Assembly: GCF_001510895.1 (NCBI RefSeq)
Contig: NZ_LPWA01000128.1
Coordinates: forward strand, 1 to 49,707
Direction of reading: 5' to 3'
DNA: 49,707 nt
Source: Mesorhizobium loti
GTDB taxonomy: Bacteria > Pseudomonadota > Alphaproteobacteria > Rhizobiales > Rhizobiaceae
Shown here: piece after piece, positions 39,604-48,559 of the stretch
Layout of the letters: each line of letters starts with the position of its first letter
How positions within the stretch are numbered: the stretch's first letter is position 1
Notes under the pieces: generated by a model
Databases searched by the model: none
What the model was told of the DNA's origin: nothing
What the model saw: only the letters and a program-made list of their open reading frames with translations
Position numbers and translations under genes: made by a program

Positions 39604-41216
39604 GCGAAGACCCCGTGCATGAACCAGCGCGGCGCGGCCTGCGAAACGCTGCTGTAGAGGCCTTGGCGGTAGAGCCAGTAGCGACGCCCCTCGCTGTCCT
39701 CGATGCGGTAATAGTCGCGGGTCGGCGCCTCTTCCTCGCCGGGCATCTGCCGCCACCATTCCGCGGCGATGCGCTCCGGCCCTTCGGCGCGGGCGACGCG
39801 GTAGAGCGCGCGCCGCCAGCGGAAATTCATCGGCGGACCCTCGGGGATCTCGGTCGCCGGCACCTCGATCGGCTCGGGCGAGCGGAACAGCCGCACCGGC
39901 CGCTCCGGCGGGTAGATGGTCATCGGCGGCGCCGATCGGTCGGTTGCCGGCACGCGCCTTTGCGGCGCCTCCGCGAAGGGAACCGTGGTTACGGCGCGCT
40001 CCGGCAGATGGCTTTCGACGACGACCGGCTTCAGCACGGCGGCCTCGCCGAGGCGGGCGCGGATGCGGTCGGCGAATAAAGCGATGTCGGCATCGTCGTC
40101 GGTCGCTTCGCCGGCAAGGTCGCCCTGCAGCATGTCGAAGGCGGCAACCGAAAGCACGGAGAGCCGCACGAGGTCGAAACCGAAGCCGGCGTCGATATTT
40201 TGTTCCAGCGCGGTCAGCCTTTCGTGGAACAGTTTTCGGATCAGCATCGGCTCGCGCATCGGGCGCGAGGTGCCGACTGCGATGCGGCTGACGGCGCCGT
40301 CGACGCGAAAGAGGAGAAGCGCGAGTGCCCTGGCGCCCTCGCCGCGGCGTTCGAGATCGGCCTTCAGGGCGATCGCCAGCCGGCTCACCAGCCGCTCGAT
40401 GTCGTCGGTAAGCATGATCGGTTCGGCAAGATGACGCTCGACCGAGAGCGGCGCCACGGGAAGGCGTGGCGAAACGGTCTCGTCGAGGCGGCCGAGCGCC
40501 TGGTCGAGCCGCAACAGCAAGCTGGCGCCGAAGCGGCGGGCGAGCGGCGCGCGTGGCGCGGCCATCACGGCGCCCGCCGTGCGCAGGCCGACACTTTCCA
40601 GGCTGATGCGGGTTTCCGGCGCGATGCGCAGCGCCGAAAGCGGCAAGGGCGCAAGCAACGCCTCCTCCTCGCCGCCGGCTACGATGCGGTCGCCGTGGAA
40701 GCGCGCCGCCGCCCAGGCCGCCCCCGGCGTCGACGCCAGTCCGGCGCGGACATCGAAACCCTGCTGGAAGAAGCGGGTGAGGATTTCGTCCTGCATGGCG
40801 CGTTCGCCGCCGAACAGATGCGTGCAGCCGGTGACGTCGAGGAACAGCCCGTCCTCGCCGTCGATCGCCACCAGCGGCGTGTAGCGGTCGCACCAGTCGG
40901 CAAGGCCTTCGAGCAGGCGGCGGTCGGCTTCCGCGTCGGCCTCCACCACGTCGATCGACGGGTGCATGGCGCGCGCATCGGCAATGCCCATGCCGCGCTT
41001 CAATTTCAGCGCCTCAGCCCGCTCGTCGAGGGCTGCGATGCGCTGGGCGTTGCTGTCGCGATGGCTGATCACAAGCGGTGGCTGAGGTGGCGGCAGGTGA
41101 TCCGACGGCCGGGAACGCCAGGACCGCCCCAGACGCTGGCGCAGGATCCGCTCCGCGCAAAGGTACGGGAACCACAGCGACAGAATTCTCTGTTCTTTCT
41201 GCAAAAGCGTGCTCAT
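39600..41216 (-). CDS. imuB: ImuB, Y-family polymerase-like mutasome protein
   Basis: A 538-residue member of the Y-family (DinB-like) fold that has lost catalytic activity. It links DnaE2 to the sliding clamp and to ImuA. Its start RILSLWFPYLCAERI is the typical beginning, followed by palm/finger remnants (VVEADAEADRRLLEGLADWC, GLFLDVTGCTHLFGG), the helix-hairpin region (LESVGLRTAGAVMAAPRAPLA) and a long C-terminal domain rich in Pro and Arg. The carboxylates of true DinB at the active site are only partly kept (AIDGEDGLFLDVTG has acids, but the SxE motif is missing). A beta-clamp-binding motif is expected but not pinned down. Its 5' end overlaps imuA by 203 nt, and its stop overlaps dnaE2 by 4 nt. 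Confidence 0.93.
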   Translation of the reverse strand: MSTLLQKEQRILSLWFPYLCAERILRQRLGRSWRSRPSDHLPPPQPPLVISHRDSNAQRIAALDERAEALKLKRGMGIADARAMHPSIDVVEADAEADRRLLEGLADWCDRYTPLVAIDGEDGLFLDVTGCTHLFGGERAMQDEILTRFFQQGFDVRAGLASTPGAAWAAARFHGDRIVAGGEEEALLAPLPLSALRIAPETRISLESVGLRTAGAVMAAPRAPLARRFGASLLLRLDQALGRLDETVSPRLPVAPLSVERHLAEPIMLTDDIERLVSRLAIALKADLERRGEGARALALLLFRVDGAVSRIAVGTSRPMREPMLIRKLFHERLTALEQNIDAGFGFDLVRLSVLSVAAFDMLQGDLAGEATDDDADIALFADRIRARLGEAAVLKPVVVESHLPERAVTTVPFAEAPQRRVPATDRSAPPMTIYPPERPVRLFRSPEPIEVPATEIPEGPPMNFRWRRALYRVARAEGPERIAAEWWRQMPGEEEAPTRDYYRIEDSEGRRYWLYRQGLYSSVSQAAPRWFMHGVFA

Positions 41217-42090
41217 CGGGGTTCCACTCCAGTGTGAATTGTCCGGGCAGGGCCGTGCGGCTCTTGCCGATATCGACGGTGAAGGCGGGGCGGCCGATCG
41301 AGCCGGCGAGCGGGCCGGCGACCGTCTCGCGGCTGGCTGAGGAGGCGGCCGAAACGATGAGGCGCACGGGCGCCGCTGTGGGCTCGGCCTCGCCGGCCTG
41401 GCGCAGCAAAAGCATCGGGCGGCCGGCGCTTTGGGCGCGGGCGTGCAGCCGTCGCGTCGCGGTAAGGTCGAGAAGCCGCGGGCTGCCGCGGATCTCGAGG
41501 ATGACGGCGGCGAAGGCCGTCATGCGGGCGGCCTCCTCGGCGATCCACAGCGCGTCCAAGAGCTTCGGCGCTTCGGAAAACAGCAATTGCTCCGGCGCGA
41601 TGCCGAACAGGGCATGGAGCCCGCTGGCATAGGGAAAGCCGGCCTCGCGGAAGATCTCCGCGGTGCCGATCCAAAGGACCGGCAGGCCCTGCTTTTCTCT
41701 GAGGATCAGGCTGGTGAGGGCGAGCGCAAAGCCGGCGACGGCGCCGGCATCGCGGGTCTCCAGCCCATGGATTTCACTGAGCGCCGCCTTGGGCAGGCCG
41801 CCGCCAAGGGCGGTGTCGAGGCGCCCGATGCCGGTATGCAGGAAGGCATCCAGCGAGGCCACCGCAAGGCCGCGCCGGACGATGTTGGTCTCGATGCCCG
41901 ACCCGGCGGCATAGACAGGTATTTGTTTTTCCGCAATTCCGGACGGAAAACCGCTTCGCACTTTTCCTGGAATTGCTTTAGGCGCGCCGGGCGCCGGCGC
42001 CTCCAGGCGCTCGGGCAGCGTTCCCTCGATCTTCGCGATCTGGCGGCGCAGGGCAAAAACAGTTTCCCGCGCCACGACGCTCATCGCCAT
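41014..42090 (-). CDS. imuA: ImuA, RecA-like SOS mutagenesis protein
   Basis: A 358-residue protein of the RecA-like ImuA family. Characteristic parts are the N-terminal FALRRQIAKIEG, LDAFLHTGIGRLDTALGGGLPKAALSEI (Walker-A-like region lacking a classical GKT), and VLEIRGSPRLLDLTATRRLH and the conserved FTLEWNPDEHAF near the end. ATG at 42090 (MAMSVVARE) has GGAAG 8 nt upstream. Its last 203 nt overlap imuB in another frame. Since the ImuB start is a conserved motif and the ImuA tail (SGAVLAFP) also resembles relatives, the overlap is probably real. First gene of the cassette, under the LexA box. Confidence 0.92.
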   Translation of the reverse strand: MAMSVVARETVFALRRQIAKIEGTLPERLEAPAPGAPKAIPGKVRSGFPSGIAEKQIPVYAAGSGIETNIVRRGLAVASLDAFLHTGIGRLDTALGGGLPKAALSEIHGLETRDAGAVAGFALALTSLILREKQGLPVLWIGTAEIFREAGFPYASGLHALFGIAPEQLLFSEAPKLLDALWIAEEAARMTAFAAVILEIRGSPRLLDLTATRRLHARAQSAGRPMLLLRQAGEAEPTAAPVRLIVSAASSASRETVAGPLAGSIGRPAFTVDIGKSRTALPGQFTLEWNPDEHAFAERTENSVAVVPVPLRGADPAPASGAVLAFPAVGSPAATSATACDQPSRQQRPAHRSPRRAG

Positions 42091-42113
42091 GACGTTCACT
42101 TCCGGCAGCAATT

Positions 42114-42128
42114 GTTCCTGTTATGTTC
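42114..42128 (-). promoter_or_regulatory. LexA box (GTTC-N7-GTTC) of the imuA-imuB-dnaE2 operon
   Basis: GTTC CTGTTAT GTTC reads exactly as the direct-repeat SOS box of alphaproteobacteria (on the minus strand GAAC-N7-GAAC). It is 24-38 nt upstream of the imuA start. LexA is expected to repress the operon and to be removed after DNA damage. Confidence 0.88.
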
Positions 42129-42160
42129 TTATAGATTCCAGAGGACCCCGGAAGAGTCAA
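42129..42160 (-). promoter_or_regulatory. Promoter of imuA
   Basis: On the minus strand TTGACT (complement of 42155-42160) is followed after about 17-20 nt by AATCTATAAG, which contains TCTATA/CTATAA as -10. The LexA box begins right after this -10, so repressor binding would cover the transcription start. Confidence 0.55.
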
Positions 42161-42273
42161 GCGGAGTCACAAGGAATTTATTCCTTCCTTCTTTACCCTG
42201 GGAACAGGCGGCCAGCCGGCTCATTTGCCTCTATCGGCGCGAAAGCCTATATGCCGGGATCAAAGGAAATTTC

Positions 42274-42711
42274 ATGGCCCGCATCTACAAGACCCGCACC
42301 TGGCACGACCAACTTTCGCCGTCGATGGATGAGATGGAGCTTCTGGCGCTGGAGGCCTATGCCCATCTGCCGGAGGACTTCCGCAAGCTCACCGGCGAGA
42401 TCGTCATCCAGATCGCCGACTTCCCGACCGACGAGATCATGGACGACCTGTCGCTGGAGACGCCCTTCGACCTGCTCGGTCTGTTCGAGGGACGCGGCAT
42501 CGCCGAGCGCTGGAACCCGCAGACCGGCGAGGGGCCGAACCGCATCACGCTCTATCGCCGCGCCATCCTCGACTACTGGGCCGAGAACGAGGAGACGCTG
42601 GGCGACATCGTCACCCATGTGCTGATCCATGAGATTGGCCACCATTTCGGCCTCTCGGACGACGACATGGAGCGGATCGAGGAAGCGGCGGAGCAGGCGG
42701 CGGCGGGCTAG
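42274..42711 (+). CDS. Minimal zinc metallopeptidase-like protein (DUF1025/MMP-like)
   Basis: A 145-residue cytosolic protein with the zincin motif HEIGHHFGLSDDDM near its C-terminus (HEXXH plus a third ligand downstream). Family members of this size are known as possible acidic metallopeptidases (PF06262). Substrates are unknown. ATG at 42274 (MARIYKTRTWHDQ) is used; it has a weak AAAGGAAA upstream. The gene is divergent from imuA, and the LexA box lies 146 nt upstream, so damage control over this gene as well is possible but unlikely. It ends 6 nt before the lpd stop, tail to tail. Confidence 0.9.
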   Translation: MARIYKTRTWHDQLSPSMDEMELLALEAYAHLPEDFRKLTGEIVIQIADFPTDEIMDDLSLETPFDLLGLFEGRGIAERWNPQTGEGPNRITLYRRAILDYWAENEETLGDIVTHVLIHEIGHHFGLSDDDMERIEEAAEQAAAG

Positions 42712-42717
42712 ACGCGC

Positions 42718-44129
42718 TCAAATATGCAGCGCGTGCCCCAGCGCCTTCAGCGCCGCTTCCTGGAAACCTTCGCCTTGCGTCGGATGCGCATGGATGGTGC
42801 CGGCGATGTCCTCCAGCCGCGCGCCCATTTCGAGCGCCAGGCCGAAGGCCGCCGATAGTTCCGACACGCCTTGCCCGACCGCCTGGATACCCAGCACCAG
42901 ATGGTTGTCGGCGCGGGCAATGACGCGCACAAAGCCGTCCTCGCCTTGTTTGGTCATGGCGCGGCCGTTGGCGGCGAACGGAAACTGCCCGATCTTGATC
43001 TCGCCGGCGAGCGCCTTCGCCTCTTCCGGCGCGAGACCGGCGGTGACCAGCTCGGGATCGGTGAAGCAGATTGCCGGGATCGCCCGCTTGTCCCAGCTTC
43101 TTTTGTGGCCGGCGACGATCTCGGCCACCATCTCGCCCTGCGCCATGGCGCGATGCGCCAGCATCGGCTCGCCGGTGACGTCGCCGATGGCATAGATGCC
43201 CCGCATCGAAGTGCGGCACTGATCGTCGATGCGGATGAATTTGCCCACCCTGTCGAGATCGATCTGCTCCAGCCCCCAGCCCTCGGTCAGCGGCTTGCGG
43301 CCGACCGTGACCAAAATCCTGTCGGCGGCGACCTTGGCATTCTTGCCGTCGGCCGTCTCGACCAGCAGCGCATCGCCCTTGCCCACCTGTCCTTGGGTCG
43401 ACAGCCCCTTGAACTTTGCCTCCGTCATCACCTCGATGCCAAGTTCGCCCAGACGTTTGAGCACCGGCCTTGTCAGCTCGGCGTCATATTGCGCCAGCAC
43501 ACGCGGCAGGGCTTCGACCACGGTGACATGAGAGCCCATCTTGGCGAAGGCCATGCCGAGCTCCAGCCCGATATAGCCGCCGCCGATGACGGCGAGCGTC
43601 TTCGGTACTTCGCTCAGCGCCAGCGCCTCGGTCGACGAGATGACCGGACCGCCGAAGGGCAGGAACGGCAGCTCGACCGGAGCCGAGCCGGTGGCGATCA
43701 CCACCGCCTCGGCGCGGATGACCTGGATCCCGGTCTCGGTCTCGACCTCGACCGTCTTGCCGTCGCGGAACGTCGCCCAGCCATGCACGGTCTTGACCTT
43801 GGCTTTTTTCAGCAGACCCGCGACGCCGCTGTTCAGCCGGCTAACGATACCATCCTTCCACGCGACTGTTTTGGTCAGGTCGAGCGTCGCGCGCCGACCT
43901 TGATCCCGAGCGGATCCTTGCCGCCGGCCATATGCACGATCTTTTCGAACTCTTCCGCCGCATGGATGAGCGCCTTGGACGGGATGCAGCCGACATTGAG
44001 GCAGGTGCCGCCGGGCTTGCCCACCTCGACGATGACCGTATCGACGCCCAGCTGGCCGGCGCGGATGGCGCAGACATAGCCGCCGGGTCCGGCGCCGATG
44101 ACAAGCAGCTTGCAGGAGATCTCTTTCAT
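42718..44129 (-). CDS. lpdV: Dihydrolipoyl dehydrogenase (E3 of the branched-chain complex), frameshifted as read
   Basis: Flavoprotein that reoxidises the lipoyl group of E2 with NAD. FAD site VIGAGPGGYVCAIRAGQLG, redox disulfide GGTCLNVGCIPSK, NAD site AVIGGGYIGLELGMAFAKMG and the C-terminal catalytic His-Glu (HAHPTQGEGFQEAA) are all present. The frame breaks near 43889, after GIKVGA; TLDLTKTVAWKDG continues in another frame. One added base (GCGCG to GCGCCG) gives about 470 residues, the usual length. It is last in the bkd operon, 262 nt after E2, with a family B repeat between, so it may also have a promoter of its own. Confidence 0.9.
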
Positions 44130-44194
44130 GTCGCGCCCCTAATTGGTAGCCGCACCAAACAATGTGCCCGCACGAAAGGAACGCTCCCTGGCGA

Positions 44195-44378
44195 TCCTTC
44201 GCGCCCCCCTCTGTCCTGCCGGACATCTCCCCCACGAGGGGGGAGATTGGCAGCTTCGTCGCTTCGCCCATTCTTGCGAAGTCGGAGATTGGCGAAACCC
44301 GCGGCGACGTCCGATCTCCCCCCCTTGTGGGGGAGATGCCTGGCAAGGCAGAGGGGGGCGCTGTCCCGCCATCATCTC
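44195..44378. repeat. Palindromic intergenic repeat, family B (paired copy)
   Basis: A paired element between E2 and E3. Left: CCCCCCTCTGTCCTGCCGGACATCTCCCCCACGAGGGGGGAGATTGGC; right: GATCTCCCCCCTTGTGGGGGAGATGCC then AAGGCAGAGGGGGGCGC. The core GATTGGCGAAACCC lies between. The two arms are complementary along most of their length. It sits inside an operon, so it could reduce readthrough into lpd. Confidence 0.8.
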
Positions 44379-44391
44379 GAATGATCCACCC

Positions 44392-45720
44392 TCAATCCAC
44401 GAAGATCAGCGCCGGCGTCTCCAGAAGCGCCTTGATCCGCTGCACGAACACCGCGGCATCCCAGCCGTCGATGACGCGATGGTCGAAGCTGGACGACAGG
44501 TTCATCATCTTGCGCGGGATGAACTGGGTGCCGTCCCACACCGGCCGCACCATCATCTTGTTGACGCCGACGATCGCCACTTCCGGATAGTTGATGACCG
44601 GCGTCGTCGCCACGCCGCCCATGGCGCCGAGCGAGGTGATGGTGATGGTCGATCCCGAAAGCTCCTCGCGGCTAGCCGTGCCGGATTTGGCGGCCTCGGC
44701 CAGCCGGTTGACCTCGGCTGCGCAGTCCCAGAGGTCGCGCGCCTCGGCATGCTTGACCACCGGCACAACCAGCCCGGTGGGCGTCTGCGCGGCGATGCCG
44801 ATATGGATGCCTTGATGCTGGTGGATGACGCCGGCATCGTCGTCGAACAGCGCGTTGAGGTTCGGCTGGTCGGCGATCGCCTTGACCATCGCCCGCATCA
44901 GGAAGGGCAGCAGCGTCAGCTTGGGTTTCTCCGCCCCCTTGGCGCCGCGCTTTTCCTTGTTCAGCGTGGCGCGCAGCTCTTCCAGCGCCGTGACGTCGAT
45001 CTCCTCGACATAGGTGATATGCGGGATGCGCGATTTGGCGAGCGACATCTTCTCGGCGATCTTGCGCCGCAGACCGACGACCTTGATGTCCTCGACGCCG
45101 TCCTTGGACACAAGGCCGGCGGCGCGGGCAAGCTGCGGACCGCGCGCCAGGAAGGCATCGATGTCCTCATGGCTGATGCGCCCGGCCGGACCGCTGCCGG
45201 CAACCTGACGGAGATCGATGCCGGCTTCCTTGGCGCGCAGCCGAACGGCGGGCGAGGCCAGCGGCTTTTCGCCTTCGGTGCGTGGCGCGCCGGTGACGGA
45301 CGCCGGTCGCGTGCCCTTTGGCGCCGCGGCTGGAATCGACACCTTTGCCGGCGGCTCCGCTGGTTTCGGCGCTGCTTTCGGAGCGCTCGGGGCCGGTTCG
45401 GTCTTCACCCTAGCCGGCTTGGGCGCCGCCTCGGCCTTCGGCGCGGCCTGGGCGGTGCCGCCCTTCACATTGCCTTCGCCGGCCACTTTCAGCCGCACGA
45501 TCGGCGAGCCGATCGCCACCGTGTCGCCGATCTCGGCGCCGAGCCAAAGGATCTCGCCGTCCACCGGCGACGGAATCTCGACCGTCGCCTTGTCGGTCAT
45601 GACGGCGGCCAGCACCGCGTCCTCGCGCACCAGGTCGCCGATCTTGACGTGCCATTCGACGAGCTCGGCCTCGGCGACGCCTTCGCCGACATCGGGAAGC
45701 TTGATCACATATTCGCCCAT
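44392..45720 (-). CDS. bkdB: Branched-chain 2-oxoacid dehydrogenase E2 (dihydrolipoyl acyltransferase)
   Basis: Core enzyme of the complex, 442 residues. Lipoyl domain at the N-terminus with the modified Lys in MTDKATVEIPSP (about residue 43); an Ala/Pro/Lys-rich flexible linker; the peripheral-subunit-binding domain (ASPAVRLRAKEAGIDLRQV then GPAGRISHEDIDAFL, about 165-200); and the catalytic domain with the active-site His and Asp in SSSFDHRVIDGWDAA near the C-terminus. It transfers the branched acyl group to CoA. ATG at 45720 (MGEYVIKLPDVGEG) is the start used in this family. It lies 111 nt after E1 beta. There is one lipoyl domain, normal for bkd complexes. Confidence 0.94.
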   Translation of the reverse strand: MGEYVIKLPDVGEGVAEAELVEWHVKIGDLVREDAVLAAVMTDKATVEIPSPVDGEILWLGAEIGDTVAIGSPIVRLKVAGEGNVKGGTAQAAPKAEAAPKPARVKTEPAPSAPKAAPKPAEPPAKVSIPAAAPKGTRPASVTGAPRTEGEKPLASPAVRLRAKEAGIDLRQVAGSGPAGRISHEDIDAFLARGPQLARAAGLVSKDGVEDIKVVGLRRKIAEKMSLAKSRIPHITYVEEIDVTALEELRATLNKEKRGAKGAEKPKLTLLPFLMRAMVKAIADQPNLNALFDDDAGVIHQHQGIHIGIAAQTPTGLVVPVVKHAEARDLWDCAAEVNRLAEAAKSGTASREELSGSTITITSLGAMGGVATTPVINYPEVAIVGVNKMMVRPVWDGTQFIPRKMMNLSSSFDHRVIDGWDAAVFVQRIKALLETPALIFVD

Positions 45721-45831
45721 CGCAAGGTCCCTATTACAGCGCCGCGCGTCCTTTTGGACACGCAAAAGGACGCTGGAAGACTTTTGAACATGCGCATGAT
45801 CCTTTCCGAAAATCGATATCCGATTTTGGGG

Positions 45832-46851
45832 TCATGCGCTGGCTTCCATGGTCTCGACGAGCGCGCGCCCGACCCGCGCCGGGCCGGGGAAATACTCCCA
45901 CTCCTGCGCATGCGGATAAGGCGTGTCCCAGCCGGCGACGCGGGCCACCGGGGCCTCCAGATGGTAGAAGCAGGTTTCCTGCACCAGCGCGACCAGCTCG
46001 GCGCCGAAGCCGGAGGTGAGCGTCGCCTCATGCACGACGACGCAGCGCCCGGTCTTCTTCACCGAGGCGACGATCGCGTCGAGGTCGAGCGGCAGAAGCG
46101 TCCTGAGATCGATGATCTCGGCATCGATGCCGGTCTCCTCGGCCGCGGCCTGCGCCACATAGACCATGGTGCCATAGGCGAGCACGGTGACCGCCGAGCC
46201 GGGCCTGCGGATCGCCGCCTTGCCGAGCGGAATCGTGTAATGGCCGTCGGCGACCTCGCCGAGTTCGTGCTTCGACCACGGCGTCACCGGGCGGTCGTGA
46301 TGGCCGTCGAAGGGGCCGTTGTAGAGGCGCTTCGGCTCGAGAAAAATCACCGGGTCCGGGTCCTCGATCGCCGCGATCAGCAATCCCTTGGCGTCGTGCG
46401 GATTGGACGGCACCACCGTCTTCAGCCCGGAGACATGCGTGAACAACGCTTCCGGGCTCTGGCTGTGCGTCTGGCCGCCAAAAATGCCGCCGCCCGTCGG
46501 CATCCGCACCACGATCGGGCAGGTGAAGTCGCCGTTCGAACGGTAACGCAGCCGCGCCGCCTCCGAGACGATCTGGTCATAGGCCGGATAGACATAGTCG
46601 GCAAACTGCACCTCGACGCAGGGCTTCAGCCCGTATGCGGCCATGCCGATAGCCGAGCCGACGATGCCGGATTCGCTGATCGGCGCGTCGAAGCAGCGGC
46701 TCTTGCCGTATTTGGCCTGCAGGCCTTGCGTGCAGCGGAAGACGCCGCCGAAGAAGCCGACATCCTCGCCATAGACGATGACGCGCTCGTCGCGCGCCAT
46801 CGACACGTCCATGGCGTCGCGAATCGCCTCGATCATGGTGCGTCTCGGCAT
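45832..46851 (-). CDS. bkdA2: Branched-chain 2-oxoacid dehydrogenase E1 beta
   Basis: Beta subunit of the decarboxylating E1, 339 residues. Typical sequence: ERVIVYGEDVGFFGGVFRCT, RCFDAPISESGIVGSAIGMA and VRMPTGGGIFGGQTHSQSPE, then the C-terminal transketolase domain (VVVHEATLTSGFGAELVAL). It forms the heterotetramer with E1 alpha and binds thiamine diphosphate at the interface. Start at 46851 (MPRRTMIEAIRDAMD), 2 nt beyond the stop of E1 alpha, so they are coupled. Confidence 0.94.
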   Translation of the reverse strand: MPRRTMIEAIRDAMDVSMARDERVIVYGEDVGFFGGVFRCTQGLQAKYGKSRCFDAPISESGIVGSAIGMAAYGLKPCVEVQFADYVYPAYDQIVSEAARLRYRSNGDFTCPIVVRMPTGGGIFGGQTHSQSPEALFTHVSGLKTVVPSNPHDAKGLLIAAIEDPDPVIFLEPKRLYNGPFDGHHDRPVTPWSKHELGEVADGHYTIPLGKAAIRRPGSAVTVLAYGTMVYVAQAAAEETGIDAEIIDLRTLLPLDLDAIVASVKKTGRCVVVHEATLTSGFGAELVALVQETCFYHLEAPVARVAGWDTPYPHAQEWEYFPGPARVGRALVETMEASA

Positions 46852-46853
46852 GG

Positions 46854-48086
46854 TCAGACCCCCGCCTGCTGGCGCTGGCGCCTGAGATGCGGCGGCATCT
46901 CGGCGTAGACGCCTTCGAACATATCGCGCGTCGAGGGCTTGCCGCCGGCATGCAGCGTGCCGTGGCTTTCGGCCTCTTTCTGCGCCGCGATCACGGCCTC
47001 GAGGATCTCGGCCTCCGCCTGGGTGTGGCGCTCCTCCGACCAGACGCCCTTGTGGATGAGATGGTTCTTCAGCCGGATGACCGGATCGCCGAGCGGCCAG
47101 GCGTCGGACTCGGCCTTCGGCCGATAGGCCGACGGATCGTCCGAGCTCGAATGCGCGCCGGCACGGTAGGTGACATATTCGACCAGCGTCGGTCCGAGAT
47201 TCTCCCGCGCCCGCTCGGCCGCCCATTTGGCGACGGCGTGTACGGCAAGATAGTCGTTGCCGTCGACGCGCAGCGCCGGGATGCCGAAGCCCAGCCCACG
47301 CGCGGCGAAAGTGCCGGCGCCGCCGCGCGCGATTCCTTGAAAGGTCGAGATCGCCCACTGGTTGTTGACGACGTTGAGGATGACCGGCGCCTTGTAGGTC
47401 GAGGCGAAGACCAGCGCGGAATGGAAATCGGACTCCGCCGTCGAGCCGTCGCCGATCCAAGCGGCTGCGATGCGCGAATCGTTGGAGATCGCCGAGGCCA
47501 TCGCCCAGCCGACCGCCTGGATATACTGCGTCGCCAGATTGCCGGAAATCGAGAAGAAGCCGTGCTCCTTCGAGGAATACATGATCGGCAGCTGCCGGCC
47601 CTTCAGCGGATCGGCTTCGTTGGAGTAGATCTGGTTCATCATCGTGACCATCGGGTAGCCGTCGGCGATGAGCAGGCCGGCCTGCCGATAGGTCGGGAAA
47701 TTCATGTCGCCCGGCTGGAGCGCCTTGCGGAAGGCGCAGCTCACCGCCTCCTCGCCGAGATGCTGCATGTAGAAGGAGGTCTTGCCCTGGCGCTGCGCCA
47801 TCTGCATGCGCGCGTCGAAGGTCCTGAGCGTCATCATGTTGCGCAGGCCTTCCAGAAGCTCCTCGTCGGTGAGCAGCCCAGCCCAAGGCCCGACCGCTTC
47901 GCCGGCGCGGTTGAGCACGCGGATGATGGAAAAGGCCATGTCGCGGATTGTGCGCGGGTCGACGTCGATCTCCGGCCGCGGCACCGATCCCGCCTTGGGA
48001 ATGGTCACATTCGAGAAGTCGGGCGTGCCGCCGGGCCGAACCTCTGGTTCGGGCACGTGAAAGCGCAACATTCCAGCATCGGCCAT
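46854..48086 (-). CDS. bkdA1: Branched-chain 2-oxoacid dehydrogenase E1 alpha
   Basis: Alpha subunit, 410 residues. It has the thiamine diphosphate motif GDGSTAESDFHSALVFAS...NN (about residues 220-250, with VVNNQWAIS), the phosphorylation-loop-like HSSSDDPSAYRP, and the N-terminal extension typical of bacterial Bkd alpha (LRFHVPEPEVRPGG). This extension separates it from pyruvate dehydrogenase E1 alpha. First gene of the bkd operon. The substrates are the 2-oxoacids of valine, leucine and isoleucine. ATG at 48086 (MADAGMLRF) is preceded by GGAGGACGAAGGTC, a strong ribosome-binding site. Confidence 0.94.
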   Translation of the reverse strand: MADAGMLRFHVPEPEVRPGGTPDFSNVTIPKAGSVPRPEIDVDPRTIRDMAFSIIRVLNRAGEAVGPWAGLLTDEELLEGLRNMMTLRTFDARMQMAQRQGKTSFYMQHLGEEAVSCAFRKALQPGDMNFPTYRQAGLLIADGYPMVTMMNQIYSNEADPLKGRQLPIMYSSKEHGFFSISGNLATQYIQAVGWAMASAISNDSRIAAAWIGDGSTAESDFHSALVFASTYKAPVILNVVNNQWAISTFQGIARGGAGTFAARGLGFGIPALRVDGNDYLAVHAVAKWAAERARENLGPTLVEYVTYRAGAHSSSDDPSAYRPKAESDAWPLGDPVIRLKNHLIHKGVWSEERHTQAEAEILEAVIAAQKEAESHGTLHAGGKPSTRDMFEGVYAEMPPHLRRQRQQAGV

Positions 48087-48339
48087 GACCTTCGTCCTCC
48101 AATGTTGCCGGTGCGATATTTGCACATCCGCGCCGCCATTTCATCGGGCGCGATTGGCGGCCGTCCTCCCGGCCACCGGCCTTTGAAGACCGACGCGGCG
48201 CGCGGCGACAAGATGCAGATATGGCGGCGAAATTTCTTGTCGATGTTTTCAGGCGGCGCGCAATTTGACGAATGGCTGGAACGGCTTAGGCGCAAGAGGC
48301 GGTAAATCCGCCGATGCGGAGCAGTTCGGGCCGATGACG

Positions 48340-48520
48340 GCGCTGCTCCTCATCCGCCTGCCGGCACCTTCTCCCCGTACAGTGACGGGGACAAGGAGAC
48401 TGGCCGCAACGCTGGCTCCCTTCCTGCAACGCTGGCGATTCGCGAAACCATCGATGACAGCGCCCCTCTCCCCGTACGGGGAGAGGATGCCGGCAGGCAG
48501 GTGAGGGGCAGCGCCAACGC
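48340..48520. repeat. Palindromic intergenic repeat, family A (copy 2)
   Basis: Same architecture as 5072-5260: CTCATCCGCCTGCCGGCACC then TCTCCCCGTACAGTGACGGGG on the left, CCTCTCCCCGTACGGGGAGAGG then GCCGGCAGGCAGGTGAGGGGC on the right, with GGCGATTCGCGAAACC in the core. It separates the bkd operon from the divergent holA. The remaining gap (48087-48339) shows no gene I can support. Confidence 0.8.
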
Positions 48521-48559
48521 CCAGTTCACCGAACACTCCCATCATGCTAACTCACTCTC

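Noticed and set aside
39604..40893. N-terminal extension of DnaE2 that would give a 1538-residue protein
   Set aside because: The extra 430 codons overlap imuB in another frame and are Arg/Pro-rich; the DnaE2 PHP domain begins at MNALTVIPYAEF (39603).
42373..44346. lpd extended upstream to 44346 with an Arg/Gly-rich start
   Set aside because: That start comes from the repeat element; the real start MKEISCKLLVIGAGPGG at 44129 is in the neighbouring frame because of the break near 43889.
44143..46908. 921-codon plus-strand frame opposite E2 and E1 beta
   Set aside because: Antisense of two fully recognised bkd genes; no domain pattern.
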